A DNA stretch of 64,000 bases from Nostoc sp. 'Peltigera membranacea cyanobiont' N6 (GTDB lineage: Bacteria > Cyanobacteriota > Cyanobacteriia > Cyanobacteriales > Nostocaceae). Of the stretch, positions 26,548 to 35,646 are shown piece by piece. Positions within the stretch are counted from its first letter, which is position 1. Each line of letters opens with the position of its first letter. Location: positions 4,354,501 to 4,418,500 of the forward strand of contig NZ_CP026681.1 in NCBI RefSeq assembly GCF_002949735.1, in the 5' to 3' direction. The notes under the pieces are model-generated. The model was given only the letters and a program-made list of their open reading frames with translations, searched no databases and was not told the DNA's origin. The translations under genes were made by a program, and so were the position numbers.

Positions 26548-28032
26548 TTATTTATCCTGTTCTAAGTAAGAAAATAGCCTCTGCCAATCTATAGAGTTCA
26601 AACTATTCTCTCCCTGTTTTACCTCAAAAGTAACATTAGAAGCTGTCGCTATTTTTAGCGCTTGCACGCAAAGTTCTGCCACATCTTCACGGCTGATTTT
26701 GCCCTTAATATTATCACCTTGCTCGAATATTAATTCCTTACCTCCTAATTCTTCAGTTAAAGCACAAGGTCTGATAATCGTATAAGGAATTCCACTTTCT
26801 CTTAAACTATCTTCTCCCTTCAACTTCCAAGTTAAAATTCCTCCCAATTGGTCATTTAATTTCACTGCTGGCGGTTCTTCATCTAAATTAATACCAGGGC
26901 GACCGGGACGAGTCACGCCTGCTGAACTGACTAAAATAAATTGTGGTAAAGTTGTCCCGCCGTAAGCTTTAATTGATTCCACCTGTAAACTAAAACCACC
27001 GGGGGAAAATTTGGGATTCAAAGCCCCATCATATTCAAATTTGCTCAACATCAATTGGAACGAACAAATTCTACTCTGCTCAATTGGCGGCGCATCTTTG
27101 ACAACTTTTGCCCGAAAGACGGGAATCAAATCTGCAAAGGGAATGTTAACATCTATCCAGGTATTAGCTACAGTGTCAAAAGAATAGCTATAACCTATGC
27201 CATCCCATTTTGTATCTGTCCGTAAGAATATTTTATAACGCTGACCGTCACCTTTGACACGCAATTTCACACCTTTGTTACCAGATAAATTGAAGGGTGG
27301 GTCAAAATTCTTAGTTCTGACAGAAGCAAATCCGCCAGAGTTAGCGGTGGAGACATTACCAGCAAATAAAGCTGTATTTTCTACTAATTGGATATTACTA
27401 GCACTCACACCACCCATAACAACATCATCCAGCGCCCCCCAGTTATCTTTTAATTCTGCTGATGGCTTTGTGAAATCAAATATTAGTTTTTCGTTTGCTT
27501 GGGGTAAATATTTTGCGGCCGCTTGGACTAAGTTTTTAACACCTTGATATTCTACATTTTCTGGGGTGTCGCCAACAATTTCTGGCTGGTAAAATTTAAC
27601 ACCTTGATAATATTTGGCTCTATCTGCTGTGTCTCCCTCAACTGGTTGTACGCGCACTGCTGTAGAACAAACTACAGCTTGGATATCAGCCATTACTAAA
27701 GAATTTAAGGTTTCTGGTTGTGTGATATCCGCAACAACCAAGTCTATGTCATGACCAAGAATTGACCGCGCTTTGTCAATGTCTCGAACTAAGGCGCGAA
27801 CTTTATAACCCTGTTGGAGCGATCGCTCCACGACTCGTTTACCTACACCACCTGTTGCACCTGCTACTAGTATTACACCCACGTTTCTCCCTCCATTGGG
27901 TCTATCTTGATTATCCTTAGGACGACCTTGGATTAACTGCTGTACCCAGTTAAGGAAAGGAATTACCTCAAAGTAAGTCAGGGTTTCGATAAACCTGCCT
28001 AAATCCCATTGAGAACGATTTTTGTCAGTCAT
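26548..28032 (-). CDS. Atypical SDR with inserted CIA30 domain (HCF173-like)
   Basis: 494 aa. An NmrA-like Rossmann domain begins near residue 50 (VAGATGGVGKRVVERSLQQG). It is split by a CIA30 domain (about 195-350: FDFTKPSAELKDNWGALDDVVMGGVS...), after which the SDR half resumes (LVSSAGVTRPGRPG, YTIIRPCALTE). This domain order is that of plant HCF173, needed for psbA mRNA translation, and its cyanobacterial relatives. The family suggests a role in photosystem assembly or mRNA binding rather than catalysis; this is inferred from architecture. Confidence 0.82.
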   Translation of the reverse strand: MTDKNRSQWDLGRFIETLTYFEVIPFLNWVQQLIQGRPKDNQDRPNGGRNVGVILVAGATGGVGKRVVERSLQQGYKVRALVRDIDKARSILGHDIDLVVADITQPETLNSLVMADIQAVVCSTAVRVQPVEGDTADRAKYYQGVKFYQPEIVGDTPENVEYQGVKNLVQAAAKYLPQANEKLIFDFTKPSAELKDNWGALDDVVMGGVSASNIQLVENTALFAGNVSTANSGGFASVRTKNFDPPFNLSGNKGVKLRVKGDGQRYKIFLRTDTKWDGIGYSYSFDTVANTWIDVNIPFADLIPVFRAKVVKDAPPIEQSRICSFQLMLSKFEYDGALNPKFSPGGFSLQVESIKAYGGTTLPQFILVSSAGVTRPGRPGINLDEEPPAVKLNDQLGGILTWKLKGEDSLRESGIPYTIIRPCALTEELGGKELIFEQGDNIKGKISREDVAELCVQALKIATASNVTFEVKQGENSLNSIDWQRLFSYLEQDK

Positions 28033-28310
28033 ATTTGCGTCCTCATAACTTTCTTAAGTCTAGCCCAATGTCTGTTTCTCCAAATCCTCCGGTACTCATA
28101 ACTTTGCTTGATTAAAGGACAATGAAAAGGAGAGAGTTGTAAGCTATTCCTTCCAATGATGGAGGCTAGCTACAATTAAGCCAAATAGTTTGGCATTCCA
28201 TGTGATGCCGATAGCGAGTATTTGAGCGTCATAGCCTGTCGGAAATATCGCTCAATCACGTAGGATATAGGATACTTAATTAGGTGTTCCCAATCAAACG
28301 TAATTTACTT

Positions 28311-28820
28311 ATGAGCCAATTTGAAGACATTCAAGCTGAGTACGAAAAGTTTCCTGAACAATTTGAGAGTGTAATCATTAGCACTGTTAGCGCCCAGGCA
28401 ATACCCAATGCTAGTTATGCACCTTTAGTAATGGATGATTCCAAGAATATCTATATTTATGTTAGTGGTCTTTCAACTCATACCAAAAATCTCTATGCTA
28501 ATCCTCATGTTAGTGTCTTGTTTATCGAGGATGAAGCCAAGAGTAATCTAATTTTTGCCCGTCGTCGTTTGAGTTTTGATTGTACCGCAACTTTGATAGA
28601 ACGTGAAACTGACAAGTGGAATCAAATAGTTGAGCAATTTCAAGGGCGATTTGGTCAAATTATCGAGGTTTTGCGGGGCTTGTCTGACTTTCGGATTTTC
28701 CAGCTAACTCCTAGTGAAGGTCGTTTTGTAGTTGGTTTTGGGGGAGCATATCATGTCAGTGGTGATAACCTCCATCAACTTGTTCAGATCGCAGGAGATA
28801 CTGACAAAAAGCAGGGATAA
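28311..28820 (+). CDS. HugZ-like PNPOx-fold protein
   Basis: 169 aa with the split-barrel FMN-binding fold of the pyridoxamine-phosphate-oxidase superfamily, close to HugZ haem-utilisation proteins (SYAPLVMDDSKNIYIYVSGLSTHTKNL, then FARRRLSFDC, and C-terminal GRFVVGFGGAYHVSGD). HugZ proteins bind or degrade haem; activity here is unproven. I start at ATG 28311; a GTG at 28284 would add nine residues. Confidence 0.75.
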   Translation: MSQFEDIQAEYEKFPEQFESVIISTVSAQAIPNASYAPLVMDDSKNIYIYVSGLSTHTKNLYANPHVSVLFIEDEAKSNLIFARRRLSFDCTATLIERETDKWNQIVEQFQGRFGQIIEVLRGLSDFRIFQLTPSEGRFVVGFGGAYHVSGDNLHQLVQIAGDTDKKQG

Positions 28821-29016
28821 ATTATGAATTATGTCTGTAATTTTGGTAAGCGTTCAGGGGGTGTAAAGAACACAAAGATAACCCCCAAAATTAGGCAATA
28901 AATGGTTATACTCTGTGTGGTACGTAATTGGTATTTGGTTGAGTTTTTCGGATAGAAAGCTATTGAAAAACCTGCCAATCTTTTGAAAAGACTAGCAGGC
29001 ATGGCTTATCATCAAT

Positions 29017-29089
29017 CGGAGCGGCGGGATTCGAACCCACGACCTCCACTACCCCAAAGTGGCGCGCTACCAAGCTGCGCTACGCCCCG
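29017..29089 (-). tRNA. tRNA-Pro(GGG)
   Basis: 73-nt cloverleaf on the minus strand. The acceptor pairs CGGGGCG with CGCTCCG, the D-arm is GCGC...GCGC, the anticodon arm is CCACT-TTGGGGT-AGTGG and the T-arm is GTGGG-TTCGAAT-CCCGC. The anticodon reads GGG. CCA is not encoded. Confidence 0.93.
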
Positions 29090-29139
29090 GTCAGAATTAC
29101 TATCATATAGCAAAGCTCTAGGATAATCAAGAGGCAAAT

Positions 29140-29505
29140 TTAAAAAACTTTAAGCATTCCAGTAGCTTGTAGTAAATCTGGAACAGCAGAAGCATCCCAT
29201 TTACCCTCTACACATCGCCCTGTATTCAAGATGAAGCGCAGACTGTAATCATGAGGATAGCCTTCCACTTCCATCCATAACAAATCGCTTTCGGCTTCAC
29301 AAGCAATTTTTTCCTCTTCCATTAATTCAGTTGCAAGTTGCTTCATAGTGTCTGCTAACTGTGCTAGTAGACGGCAAAAATCATTCAACTCGGCTTCAGT
29401 TAACTCAATCGCCCAATTATCTGTACCGACTAAACCTTTAAATTCAGGTGCATCGGGATTCCAGCCAATCCGCCAGCCAGATCCGGTTTTGAGAACGCGT
29501 TCCAT
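29140..29505 (-). CDS. DUF1818 family protein
   Basis: 121 aa, cytoplasmic, cyanobacteria-specific family of unknown function. Typical features are the N-terminal GSGWRIGWNPDAPEFKGLVG, the acidic middle and the C-terminal VEGKWDASAVPDLLQATGML. It lies in a minus-strand row with the next two genes. Confidence 0.85.
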   Translation of the reverse strand: MERVLKTGSGWRIGWNPDAPEFKGLVGTDNWAIELTEAELNDFCRLLAQLADTMKQLATELMEEEKIACEAESDLLWMEVEGYPHDYSLRFILNTGRCVEGKWDASAVPDLLQATGMLKVF

Positions 29506-29547
29506 AATTAGTTAGGAGTTTACAACTCACAATTCCTAACCTTCCCA

Positions 29548-30213
29548 CTATTTCAGTAGTTCAGCACCTCCTCGTTGGGGTGACTGTGGAGTAGTTGATT
29601 TACTAGGAGTGGCTGTGGTGTCAGGAGTGGGGGATAGGGTATTTTGGGAAGTGGGGTTAAATATATTTACTAAGACTTGCACTAGGGCATCTCGCTGACT
29701 GCGAGTGAGACGTGCGATCGCAGCTTTATCGCCATCAATAGGATTTTCCCGTAGTGAATCATTGCCCGGATAGGTAGTATCATACATAATTTCATTCGCG
29801 CCCAGGTAATCAGCTAAAGTCAGCTTCCAATCGAAGCGATAAATTGGGGCACGCCCTTTGGTATAAACGTGATATCTAATCAGGCGATTTACTAGGGTGT
29901 TGGTTTCGGCAACTTTCCCATTTTCTTTGCTGATATACTTGTTTTCCCGTGGTAAATCTGGCAATTGCTGATAAACTAGCTGCCAAACATCGCCAGGAGT
30001 GATTCTTTGAGCATAAGCAGGTTGGATACTAAATAAATTTCCATGTAGTGATTTACCCATCCCTGAACCCAAAACAGTTACACTCACTACCATTAAGGCA
30101 AGTAGTATTGGTGTTAGCAGTAGCGGAGCGTTTAGCCCGTGCTGAGTCACGAGTTTTGAGAGGATTGATCTAGGTAGAATTTTTTTCTTGCTCATAGAAC
30201 GATATCTTGACAT
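29548..30213 (-). CDS. Conserved cyanobacterial protein with N-terminal membrane anchor
   Basis: 221 aa; function unknown. A basic start is followed by one hydrophobic helix (LLLTPILLALMVVSVTVLGSGM) and a soluble part beginning around AYAQRITPGDVWQLVYQQLP; the AYAQ region could be a signal-peptidase site. The tail is Thr/Ser/Pro-rich. A copy of a genomic repeat (about 30112-30146, with TAGCGGAGCGTTTAGCCC) lies in the coding sequence just before the helix, so the N-terminus may have been altered or the true start may lie downstream. Confidence 0.7.
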   Translation of the reverse strand: MSRYRSMSKKKILPRSILSKLVTQHGLNAPLLLTPILLALMVVSVTVLGSGMGKSLHGNLFSIQPAYAQRITPGDVWQLVYQQLPDLPRENKYISKENGKVAETNTLVNRLIRYHVYTKGRAPIYRFDWKLTLADYLGANEIMYDTTYPGNDSLRENPIDGDKAAIARLTRSQRDALVQVLVNIFNPTSQNTLSPTPDTTATPSKSTTPQSPQRGGAELLK

Positions 30214-30275
30214 GAGAGTGCTATCACACTTTATTTTTGCTCAGTATGGGCTAAACGCCCCGCTAACGCTAACAG
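30110..30275. repeat. Two inverted copies of a GGGCGTTTAGCCC repeat
   Basis: GTTAGCAGTAGCGGAGCG (about 30115) and, reversed, GGGCTAAACGCCCCGC (about 30247), followed by TAACGCTAACAG. A third copy is at about 62918-62940 (GTTAGCGGTAGCGGGGCG). The outer words GTGCTGAG and CAGCACTCTCA extend the symmetry. Confidence 0.6.
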
Positions 30276-30297
30276 CACTCTCAACCCATTACTGTTT

Positions 30298-30534
30298 TTA
30301 TAATTCGCCAATAATCTCTGGCTGAGTCAATTCATCAGACATTTCGATAATTGCTCTTAGAACTGGCTTCATCATCGCATCTTCGTTATTTTCAAAATCT
30401 TCATAACGCCGACGTTTAGCACGATTTGCCACCTGAACCGTAATGCGGTAACGATTTGAGGCTGCACTAATCAGATCCTCAGCCCGATGCATAATCTGAG
30501 ACTGAGTTGTCTCGAACTTAGAACGCTTTAGCAT
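30298..30534 (-). CDS. rpoZ: RNA polymerase omega subunit
   Basis: 78 aa cyanobacterial omega subunit, which assists folding of the beta' subunit and RNA polymerase assembly. Recognised by LKRSKFETTQSQIMHRAEDLI and YRITVQVANRAKRRRYEDF, the cyanobacterial form. Length is as expected. Confidence 0.92.
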   Translation of the reverse strand: MLKRSKFETTQSQIMHRAEDLISAASNRYRITVQVANRAKRRRYEDFENNEDAMMKPVLRAIIEMSDELTQPEIIGEL

Positions 30535-30689
30535 AATTCAGTGGTTCTTGGGGTCATTCACCAGTGTAGCAGTACTGATAAATCTGCTGCTGTCTATTTA
30601 ATCGCCAGCAACCTCTCTGTTGATAGAGGCTAAAAGCCTTCTAATCAATTTATAAGTTACTTATATACTCCTGACTAAAGTCACATATT

Positions 30690-31109
30690 ATGGCTGACCT
30701 TGTGGAAACTGCTATCAAAGCGGGAAACTTCAATACCCTGGTGAAGGCTGCTACAGTTGGAAATCTTATAGAAATTCTCAAGAGTCCTGGTTCTTTCACA
30801 TTATTTGCACCAACCGACGAAGCCTTTGCCAATCTGCCAGAAGGAACTTTAGATTCCCTACTAAAAGATATCCCTAAGCTCCAGAAAATTGTGGCGTATC
30901 ATATCGTTAGTGGTGATGTTCGGTCTGATGATTTGCTAGAGATTAATGAGGCAGAGACCCTTGAGGGGTCAATTGTAGCGATTGAATCTGCCGACGGCAA
31001 AATTAAAGTAAATAGCGCCAATATCCTCAAAACAGACATTCTGACAGACAATGGCGTAATCCATATTATTGATGCAGTGTTGATGCCTGCAATGGTAGCA
31101 GGAAGGTAA
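30690..31109 (+). CDS. Fasciclin (FAS1) domain protein
   Basis: 139 aa consisting of one FAS1 domain: H1 motif SFTLFAPTDEAFANLP, YH motif VAYHIVSGD and H2 box DILTDNGVIHIIDAVLMP. FAS1 domains mediate adhesion or ligand binding. No signal peptide is present, so this form is probably cytoplasmic, as in several cyanobacterial homologues. Confidence 0.9.
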   Translation: MADLVETAIKAGNFNTLVKAATVGNLIEILKSPGSFTLFAPTDEAFANLPEGTLDSLLKDIPKLQKIVAYHIVSGDVRSDDLLEINEAETLEGSIVAIESADGKIKVNSANILKTDILTDNGVIHIIDAVLMPAMVAGR

Positions 31110-31469
31110 GGACAGGGGAGTAGGTGAGAAGTTGCAGTAAGTCTTTCCCCTTTTTATTTCCATCCTTTCTGCCTCTTGTTTAGTACTGTGAGCATTTCAT
31201 GTCTTTAGACCAATGGTAGATTTTCTGGGAGACACTAGCCTCAAAAGACACAAGCACTTAACTTTGTCGACACAAAACTTAATATTTACTGATTTTAGCT
31301 AAATATCCTCTCAGGCATTGCTTTGGGAGGGTTTATGCTATTGTTTTAAAAATTTAATCAATGGAAGATGCTTGATTATTATTAACAAAACCTATGAATA
31401 GCCTCTACCCTTTGGTAGATTTAACATTGACAATAAATTGTTTTATACAATACGTAGATTATACGGACA
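31110..31469. other. Intergenic spacer upstream of trmL
   Basis: AT-rich, about 360 bp. No gene or RNA was recognised. A small GC hairpin (CCTCTCAGGCATTGCTTTGGGAGG, about 31309) is present. TTGACA at 31427-31432 could be a -35 element, but I find no well-spaced -10. Confidence 0.4.
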
Positions 31470-31931
31470 ATGCCCCAGGTAGTTTTAGTTAACCCACAAA
31501 TTCCTCCTAATACAGGTAATATTGCTCGTACTTGTGCAGCTACAGGTACGGAGTTGCATTTGGTAGGGCCATTGGGGTTTGAAATTAGCGATCGCTACCT
31601 CAAAAGAGCCGGTTTGGATTACTGGCCTTATGTCAAACTGCACTATCACAAATCCCTAGAAGCCTTTAAAACCGTACATCAAGAGCGGGGAGGCAGATGG
31701 TTAGGTTATACCGTTGGTGGAAATTTTAATTATGTCAATTTTCAATTTCAAGCCGATGATTGGCTACTGTTTGGTAGTGAAACTACGGGCTTACCACCAA
31801 CAATTTTGTCAGATTGCGATGCTACTCTGTATATTCCCATGAGTCAACCAGGGGTTCGCAGCTTAAATCTATCAGTAAGTGTAGCAATTGGCTTATTTGA
31901 AACCCGTCGTCAGTTAGGCTATTTGCAATAG
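31470..31931 (+). CDS. trmL: tRNA (cytidine/uridine-34 2'-O)-methyltransferase TrmL
   Basis: 153 aa SPOUT methyltransferase that 2'-O-methylates the wobble base of tRNA-Leu using SAM. Motif 1 is NPQIPPNTGNIARTCAATG, motif 2 is LFGSETTGLPP, and the knot motif 3 is IPMSQPGVRSLNLSVSVAI. Length matches the TrmL subfamily. Confidence 0.93.
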   Translation: MPQVVLVNPQIPPNTGNIARTCAATGTELHLVGPLGFEISDRYLKRAGLDYWPYVKLHYHKSLEAFKTVHQERGGRWLGYTVGGNFNYVNFQFQADDWLLFGSETTGLPPTILSDCDATLYIPMSQPGVRSLNLSVSVAIGLFETRRQLGYLQ

Positions 31932-32001
31932 TTTTTACCTTCACTAATATTGGTACATTTACTTACTACATCTAAATATCTCTATATAAAACAAGGGAAT
32001 T

Positions 32002-32169
32002 GTGGCAGCAAAAGCTTTATTGATTCCAGGAAAATATGTAAAACAATATACCGAAAAAGAGGTTTATTCGGAAATTGTAGTGGAAGATACTTACAAAGGG
32101 AGCAAGGTTATTATAAGAAATTTATATATAAAACTTGAGATAATGCCAAATTTGAATGATAGATTTTGA
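32002..32169 (+). CDS. Small hypothetical protein
   Basis: 55 codons from GTG 32002, with AAGGGA about 5 nt upstream. The product (AAKALLIPGKYVKQYTEKEVYSEIVV...) has ordered, protein-like composition and lies 70 bp after trmL on the same strand. No family is recognised. It may be intact or a remnant. Confidence 0.4.
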   Translation: MAAKALLIPGKYVKQYTEKEVYSEIVVEDTYKGSKVIIRNLYIKLEIMPNLNDRF

Positions 32170-32725
32170 TGAATTTGAAGCATCCTCAATGAGGATTAAA
32201 AGAGCTATAATCCAGTGATATACTGTGTTTTAGCTATCTCGGCTTGATGAATGCCAGAAAGCAGCCGAAAAGTAGCTGATAGTTAATACGGTTGTTTTTT
32301 AGGGAATAATCAACGTAAAGTCTCGTGTTGAAGAAGACTGATTGGGTAGAAATATCTTGAAGATATCTACAGCAGGGGGCATCATTTTTCCAGAAGTCGC
32401 AGCAATTTCATTCTCGGCAGCGACTATGGACTTGACAAATAATTTGTCTAGTCCCCGCGATTGACGCAAGACAAACGCGGATAATGGTAAAGAGTAAAAC
32501 GTCCTAAGTGGTGTTAGGAGTGGTTCGGACAAGTGTAAACACAGCAAACTTTAAGTTTTGCTAATACATGTAAACTTGTCTAAATCAGAGAAGCAGGTTA
32601 ATCTTGCGTAAGCATCTCTGGTGAATGCGATCTCGATCTATCGTTCGTTGCGATCTAAATCATTGACTAGGATGCAACTGAAAAATCGAGGTCAATTAAG
32701 CGCTAGTGATCATAGGAGGTCGTCT
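32170..32725. other. Leader region of the LysM-M23 peptidase gene
   Basis: About 550 bp. CATCCTCAATGAGGATT (about 32182) forms a hairpin that could terminate the small upstream ORF. The rest has no convincing gene. Codons before 32726 are in frame with the peptidase, but the ribosome-binding site argues that they are untranslated leader. Confidence 0.4.
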
Positions 32726-35041
32726 TTGAAACGAGCATTAAAAAAGAGAGTAAAAGCTGTGTTGAACAATAACCCCAGCAGCGATGATGCCCCGGTAGAA
32801 GTGCTAAATGTGATGAATCCAAAAGTTAACCGCCGGGTGCGGACAAAAGCTGCCATGATTGGCTTGGCAATCTCTATGGGAGCAACCAGCCTTTTGGTGA
32901 CTCGACAAAGCGATCAAGCCCAAGCAGCGGTGCCAGTAGGCAGCCAAAAGGCAACCTCAGCTATTCCTGCTGTTCCTGACACTGAGGTGAAATTTGCCTC
33001 CACAAAGCTGGAATCCCATGCAGTCTCATCAGCGAGCGTGCCGGAAAATCCCGTTATTGTGGAACCAACGGCAGTCTCACAAGTGCCTGGGCTTGAAGCT
33101 AAATGGCAAGTCGCTACAAATAAAATGTCTTTGCAGCTTCCTGCATCAGAAACATTACCCCCAGCAACAGCCAGTTATAAAAATTCCACCAACCTGAAGC
33201 CTCAAGTGGCACAGGGATTGAACAACACATTAGCCGAGACTAGTTTCCCGACAGTCAATAATCTGTCTGACTCTAGTGCCAATGGTGTTGGTAGTACAAA
33301 TATATCACTGAATGGACAGCCACAAATAGTGGCAACATCTGGTGCAGTCAACAGTGAAATAAATGCACAACTTAAAGCGCAACAAGAGTTTGCACTGAAT
33401 CGCTTACAAGAAAAATCTAATCGATTAAGAAACAGTCTGGCACAGTTGCAGTCAGGGGAAATTGCAAACTCATCACCAGCTGATACTGCTTTGGCGCAAC
33501 CGACGACTGTAGTTGAAAAAACTGTATTAGCCCAGTCGGACACTTCTGGCGATGCAAGCAAAGCGAACTTGATATCGAAGTTAAAACAGAAGACACAAAC
33601 TAGTGCAATTGTACCAGTAGCAGCTACACCAACAGTCATTGCGTCCTCGGCTCGAACATCTTACGAAGTTAAGCCTGGAGATACACTAGCAGCGATCGCC
33701 AGCAAATACAATACTTCAGTATCAGAAATAGTTAAGGCAAATAACCTCAATAACCCCAATGAACTGCGAATTAGTCAACAACTAATTATTCCTGCTGTTC
33801 AAGTTGAGGCAACTGTAGCAAGTAAACCCACAGTAGCGAGTAAACTTACTTTTGTAGAGTCCAAGAAAACTCCCAAGGTAGCCACCTCCCCTGTAAACAT
33901 TGGTAATGCTAACTCCTATTTACCATCGACTTCACAATTACCATCTATTGCCGACAACAGCAGCGTTGCCGTGCCTACATCGGTAATTGCAAATAATCCG
34001 GTTCAGGCAAATAGTGCCACAGACTTAGAAGTAGCCCCTACCACTACTAGGTCTTATGGTGTTGGTGGTGAAGATCCAGTGCCAACAGCTTTTGCCCAAA
34101 TGCAACAGCCTAAAACAGCAGCAAATAGGGTAGCAAGGGGAAATAATAGCGATCGTTTGCAGGGCTTGCAAGCGGAAATTCAGAGATTACAGCAGAAATA
34201 TCGCGCCCAACAGTCTGGTAACTTAGTTGTACCAGCAGCTAGCGAAACTAAGAATGCTGCAATACTCACTCCTATTTCTACCCCCAATAATTTCACAGTA
34301 CCCAATTTTGCAGTTCGACCGAATAGTGTAGCAATACCAATTCCAGTTCCTACACCAATTAGGTCTAACTATAGCGTTCAGCCAGTTAAACCCCAATTCA
34401 GTACTGCTGTCCGTTCTACCGAACCAGTAAACCCAGAGTTCTTGCCTGATCTCGGTTCTGCTAGTAAGTGGACTCCCTCTGGCACTCAATCTGCCACAAG
34501 AGTTGCAACGCCTTATGGAAGATCAAATGCCTCTGAATCATTAGGAATGATGCGGGGAAGGACAGTTTCTCCACAGGTAATGCCACCTTTGGCAGCAGTG
34601 GATCAATATTTGCCAAGACCCATTGACGAACTGACACCTCCTCCATCTACTTCCACCTTAGCTTACATTTGGCCAGCAAAAGGTACCCTAACTTCTGGCT
34701 TTGGTATGCGGTGGGGAAGACCGCACAAGGGAATTGATGTTGCTAACTCTACTGGTACGCCAGTAGTTGCTTCAGCTGAGGGGACTATTGAAAAAGCTGG
34801 CTGGAACAACGGTGGCTACGGCAACCTTGTTGAAATCCGCCATCCTGATGGCAGCACGACTCGCTATGCTCATAACAGTAAAATTCTGGTGCAACCTGGT
34901 CAACAGGTGCATCAAGGAGAAACAATTGCTTTAATGGGCACTACTGGTCATAGCACTGGGCCACACAGCCACTTTGAAATCCATCCAGCAGGTAAGGGTG
35001 CTGTTAACCCAATAGCCTTCTTACCATCCAATCGCGTGTAA
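32726..35041 (+). CDS. LysM and M23 peptidase-domain cell-wall protein
   Basis: 771 aa envelope protein, probably a peptidoglycan endopeptidase or NlpD/EnvC-like activator. I choose TTG 32726 because AGGAGG at 32714-32719 precedes it by 6 nt and the product begins LKRALKKRVKAVL, like its relatives; GTG 32621 in the same frame lacks such a site. A transmembrane/signal segment follows (TKAAMIGLAISMGATSLLV). Then come a long Ser/Thr/Pro/Ala-rich stretch, one LysM domain (YEVKPGDTLAAIASKYNTS, nt 33660-33792) and an M23 domain near the C-terminus. The M23 zinc and active-site motifs HKGIDVA, HPDGSTTRYAH and HSHFEIH are present. Confidence 0.88.
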   Translation: MKRALKKRVKAVLNNNPSSDDAPVEVLNVMNPKVNRRVRTKAAMIGLAISMGATSLLVTRQSDQAQAAVPVGSQKATSAIPAVPDTEVKFASTKLESHAVSSASVPENPVIVEPTAVSQVPGLEAKWQVATNKMSLQLPASETLPPATASYKNSTNLKPQVAQGLNNTLAETSFPTVNNLSDSSANGVGSTNISLNGQPQIVATSGAVNSEINAQLKAQQEFALNRLQEKSNRLRNSLAQLQSGEIANSSPADTALAQPTTVVEKTVLAQSDTSGDASKANLISKLKQKTQTSAIVPVAATPTVIASSARTSYEVKPGDTLAAIASKYNTSVSEIVKANNLNNPNELRISQQLIIPAVQVEATVASKPTVASKLTFVESKKTPKVATSPVNIGNANSYLPSTSQLPSIADNSSVAVPTSVIANNPVQANSATDLEVAPTTTRSYGVGGEDPVPTAFAQMQQPKTAANRVARGNNSDRLQGLQAEIQRLQQKYRAQQSGNLVVPAASETKNAAILTPISTPNNFTVPNFAVRPNSVAIPIPVPTPIRSNYSVQPVKPQFSTAVRSTEPVNPEFLPDLGSASKWTPSGTQSATRVATPYGRSNASESLGMMRGRTVSPQVMPPLAAVDQYLPRPIDELTPPPSTSTLAYIWPAKGTLTSGFGMRWGRPHKGIDVANSTGTPVVASAEGTIEKAGWNNGGYGNLVEIRHPDGSTTRYAHNSKILVQPGQQVHQGETIALMGTTGHSTGPHSHFEIHPAGKGAVNPIAFLPSNRV

Positions 35042-35089
35042 TTTTTGACTGTCTGTAATCGTTGCCTTGTTAGTTGAGGGAGATTATAC

Positions 35090-35121
35090 AGTGCTGAATA
35101 CTTTCTACTTTATTCAGCACT
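35090..35121 (+). terminator. Hairpin after the M23 peptidase gene
   Basis: AGTGCTGAATA (35090-35100) pairs perfectly with TATTCAGCACT (35111-35121). There is no strong T-run, so a terminator role is likely but not certain. Confidence 0.5.
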
Positions 35122-35262
35122 CAAGACTCAAAACTGAGTCCGGTAAACTCCCTCTTTTGCTTTCTATGACCTCAACAGAGATGAAAGCTGTAAGAAAATT
35201 GCAACAGGGGCTATTCTTAAGCAAATTTATATGCTAAAGTAGAGAATAGTTTTATGAAATAT

Positions 35263-35336
35263 GGCTCAGTAGCTCAGTTGGTTAGAGCACGGGACTCATA
35301 AGCCTGGGGTCGTTGGTTCAACTCCGACCTGAGCCA
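35263..35336 (+). tRNA. tRNA-Met(CAT), elongator type; attachment site of the CAST
   Basis: 74 nt. The acceptor pairs GGCTCAG with CTGAGCC, the D-arm is GCTC...GAGC, the anticodon loop is CTCATAA (anticodon CAT) and the T-arm is GTTGG-TTCAACT-CCGAC. The overall sequence is that of elongator tRNA-Met rather than initiator. The anticodon stem (CGGGA/GCCTG) has one mismatch and a G-T pair. T-arm positions 35315-35331 are the protospacer matched by the isolated spacer at 35647-35663, with GTT (35312-35314) as PAM. Confidence 0.9.
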
Positions 35337-35376
35337 CTTTAAGAAGAATAACGATCGTATAAGTAGGCGGTACACC

Positions 35377-35498
35377 TGTACATTCACAAATTAGATGTCG
35401 CCGTTCACAAATTAATGTCGTTTTTCACACATTAATGTCGCTCTTTCACTAATTGGTGTCGTAGCTCATTGGAGAAAACCGTTCACAAACTAATGTCG
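35377..35498. repeat. CAST end: TGTACA plus five TnsB-site-like repeats
   Basis: TGTACA at 35377-35382 is followed by TTCACAAATTAGATGTCG (35383-35400), TTCACAAATTAATGTCG (35404-35420), TTCACACATTAATGTCG (35424-35440), TTCACTAATTGGTGTCG (35445-35461) and TTCACAAACTAATGTCG (35482-35498). The layout matches V-K transposon ends such as ShCAST (TGTACA followed by GTGACAAATTA...TGTCG units). A second TGTACA at 35523 lacks adjacent repeats. Confidence 0.9.
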
Positions 35499-35646
35499 TA
35501 ATACTTAGATATTTATCGAGCGTGTACAGTGACTGGTCAACATCAGACATCCCTAATAGAAAACCATAAGCTTAAGTTTAACTCAAGCTCTAAAAACTTT
35601 TACTCTACCTTGCTTAAACAGAGAAATTTTGTTCTTTATAGTTAAG

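Noticed and set aside
31427..31451. TTGACA...TACAAT as the trmL promoter
   Set aside because: The spacing of 13 nt is too short for a standard sigma-70 promoter.
32299..32547. 82-codon minus-strand ORF upstream of the M23 peptidase gene
   Set aside because: No family resemblance, no ribosome-binding site, and it lies in the leader of a plus-strand gene.
35523..35528. Second TGTACA (TGTACAGTGAC) resembling a ShCAST terminus inside the CAST end region
   Set aside because: No TnsB-site-like repeats follow on either side, and its distance from the PAM does not fit; treated as internal sequence, though a nested older end cannot be excluded.
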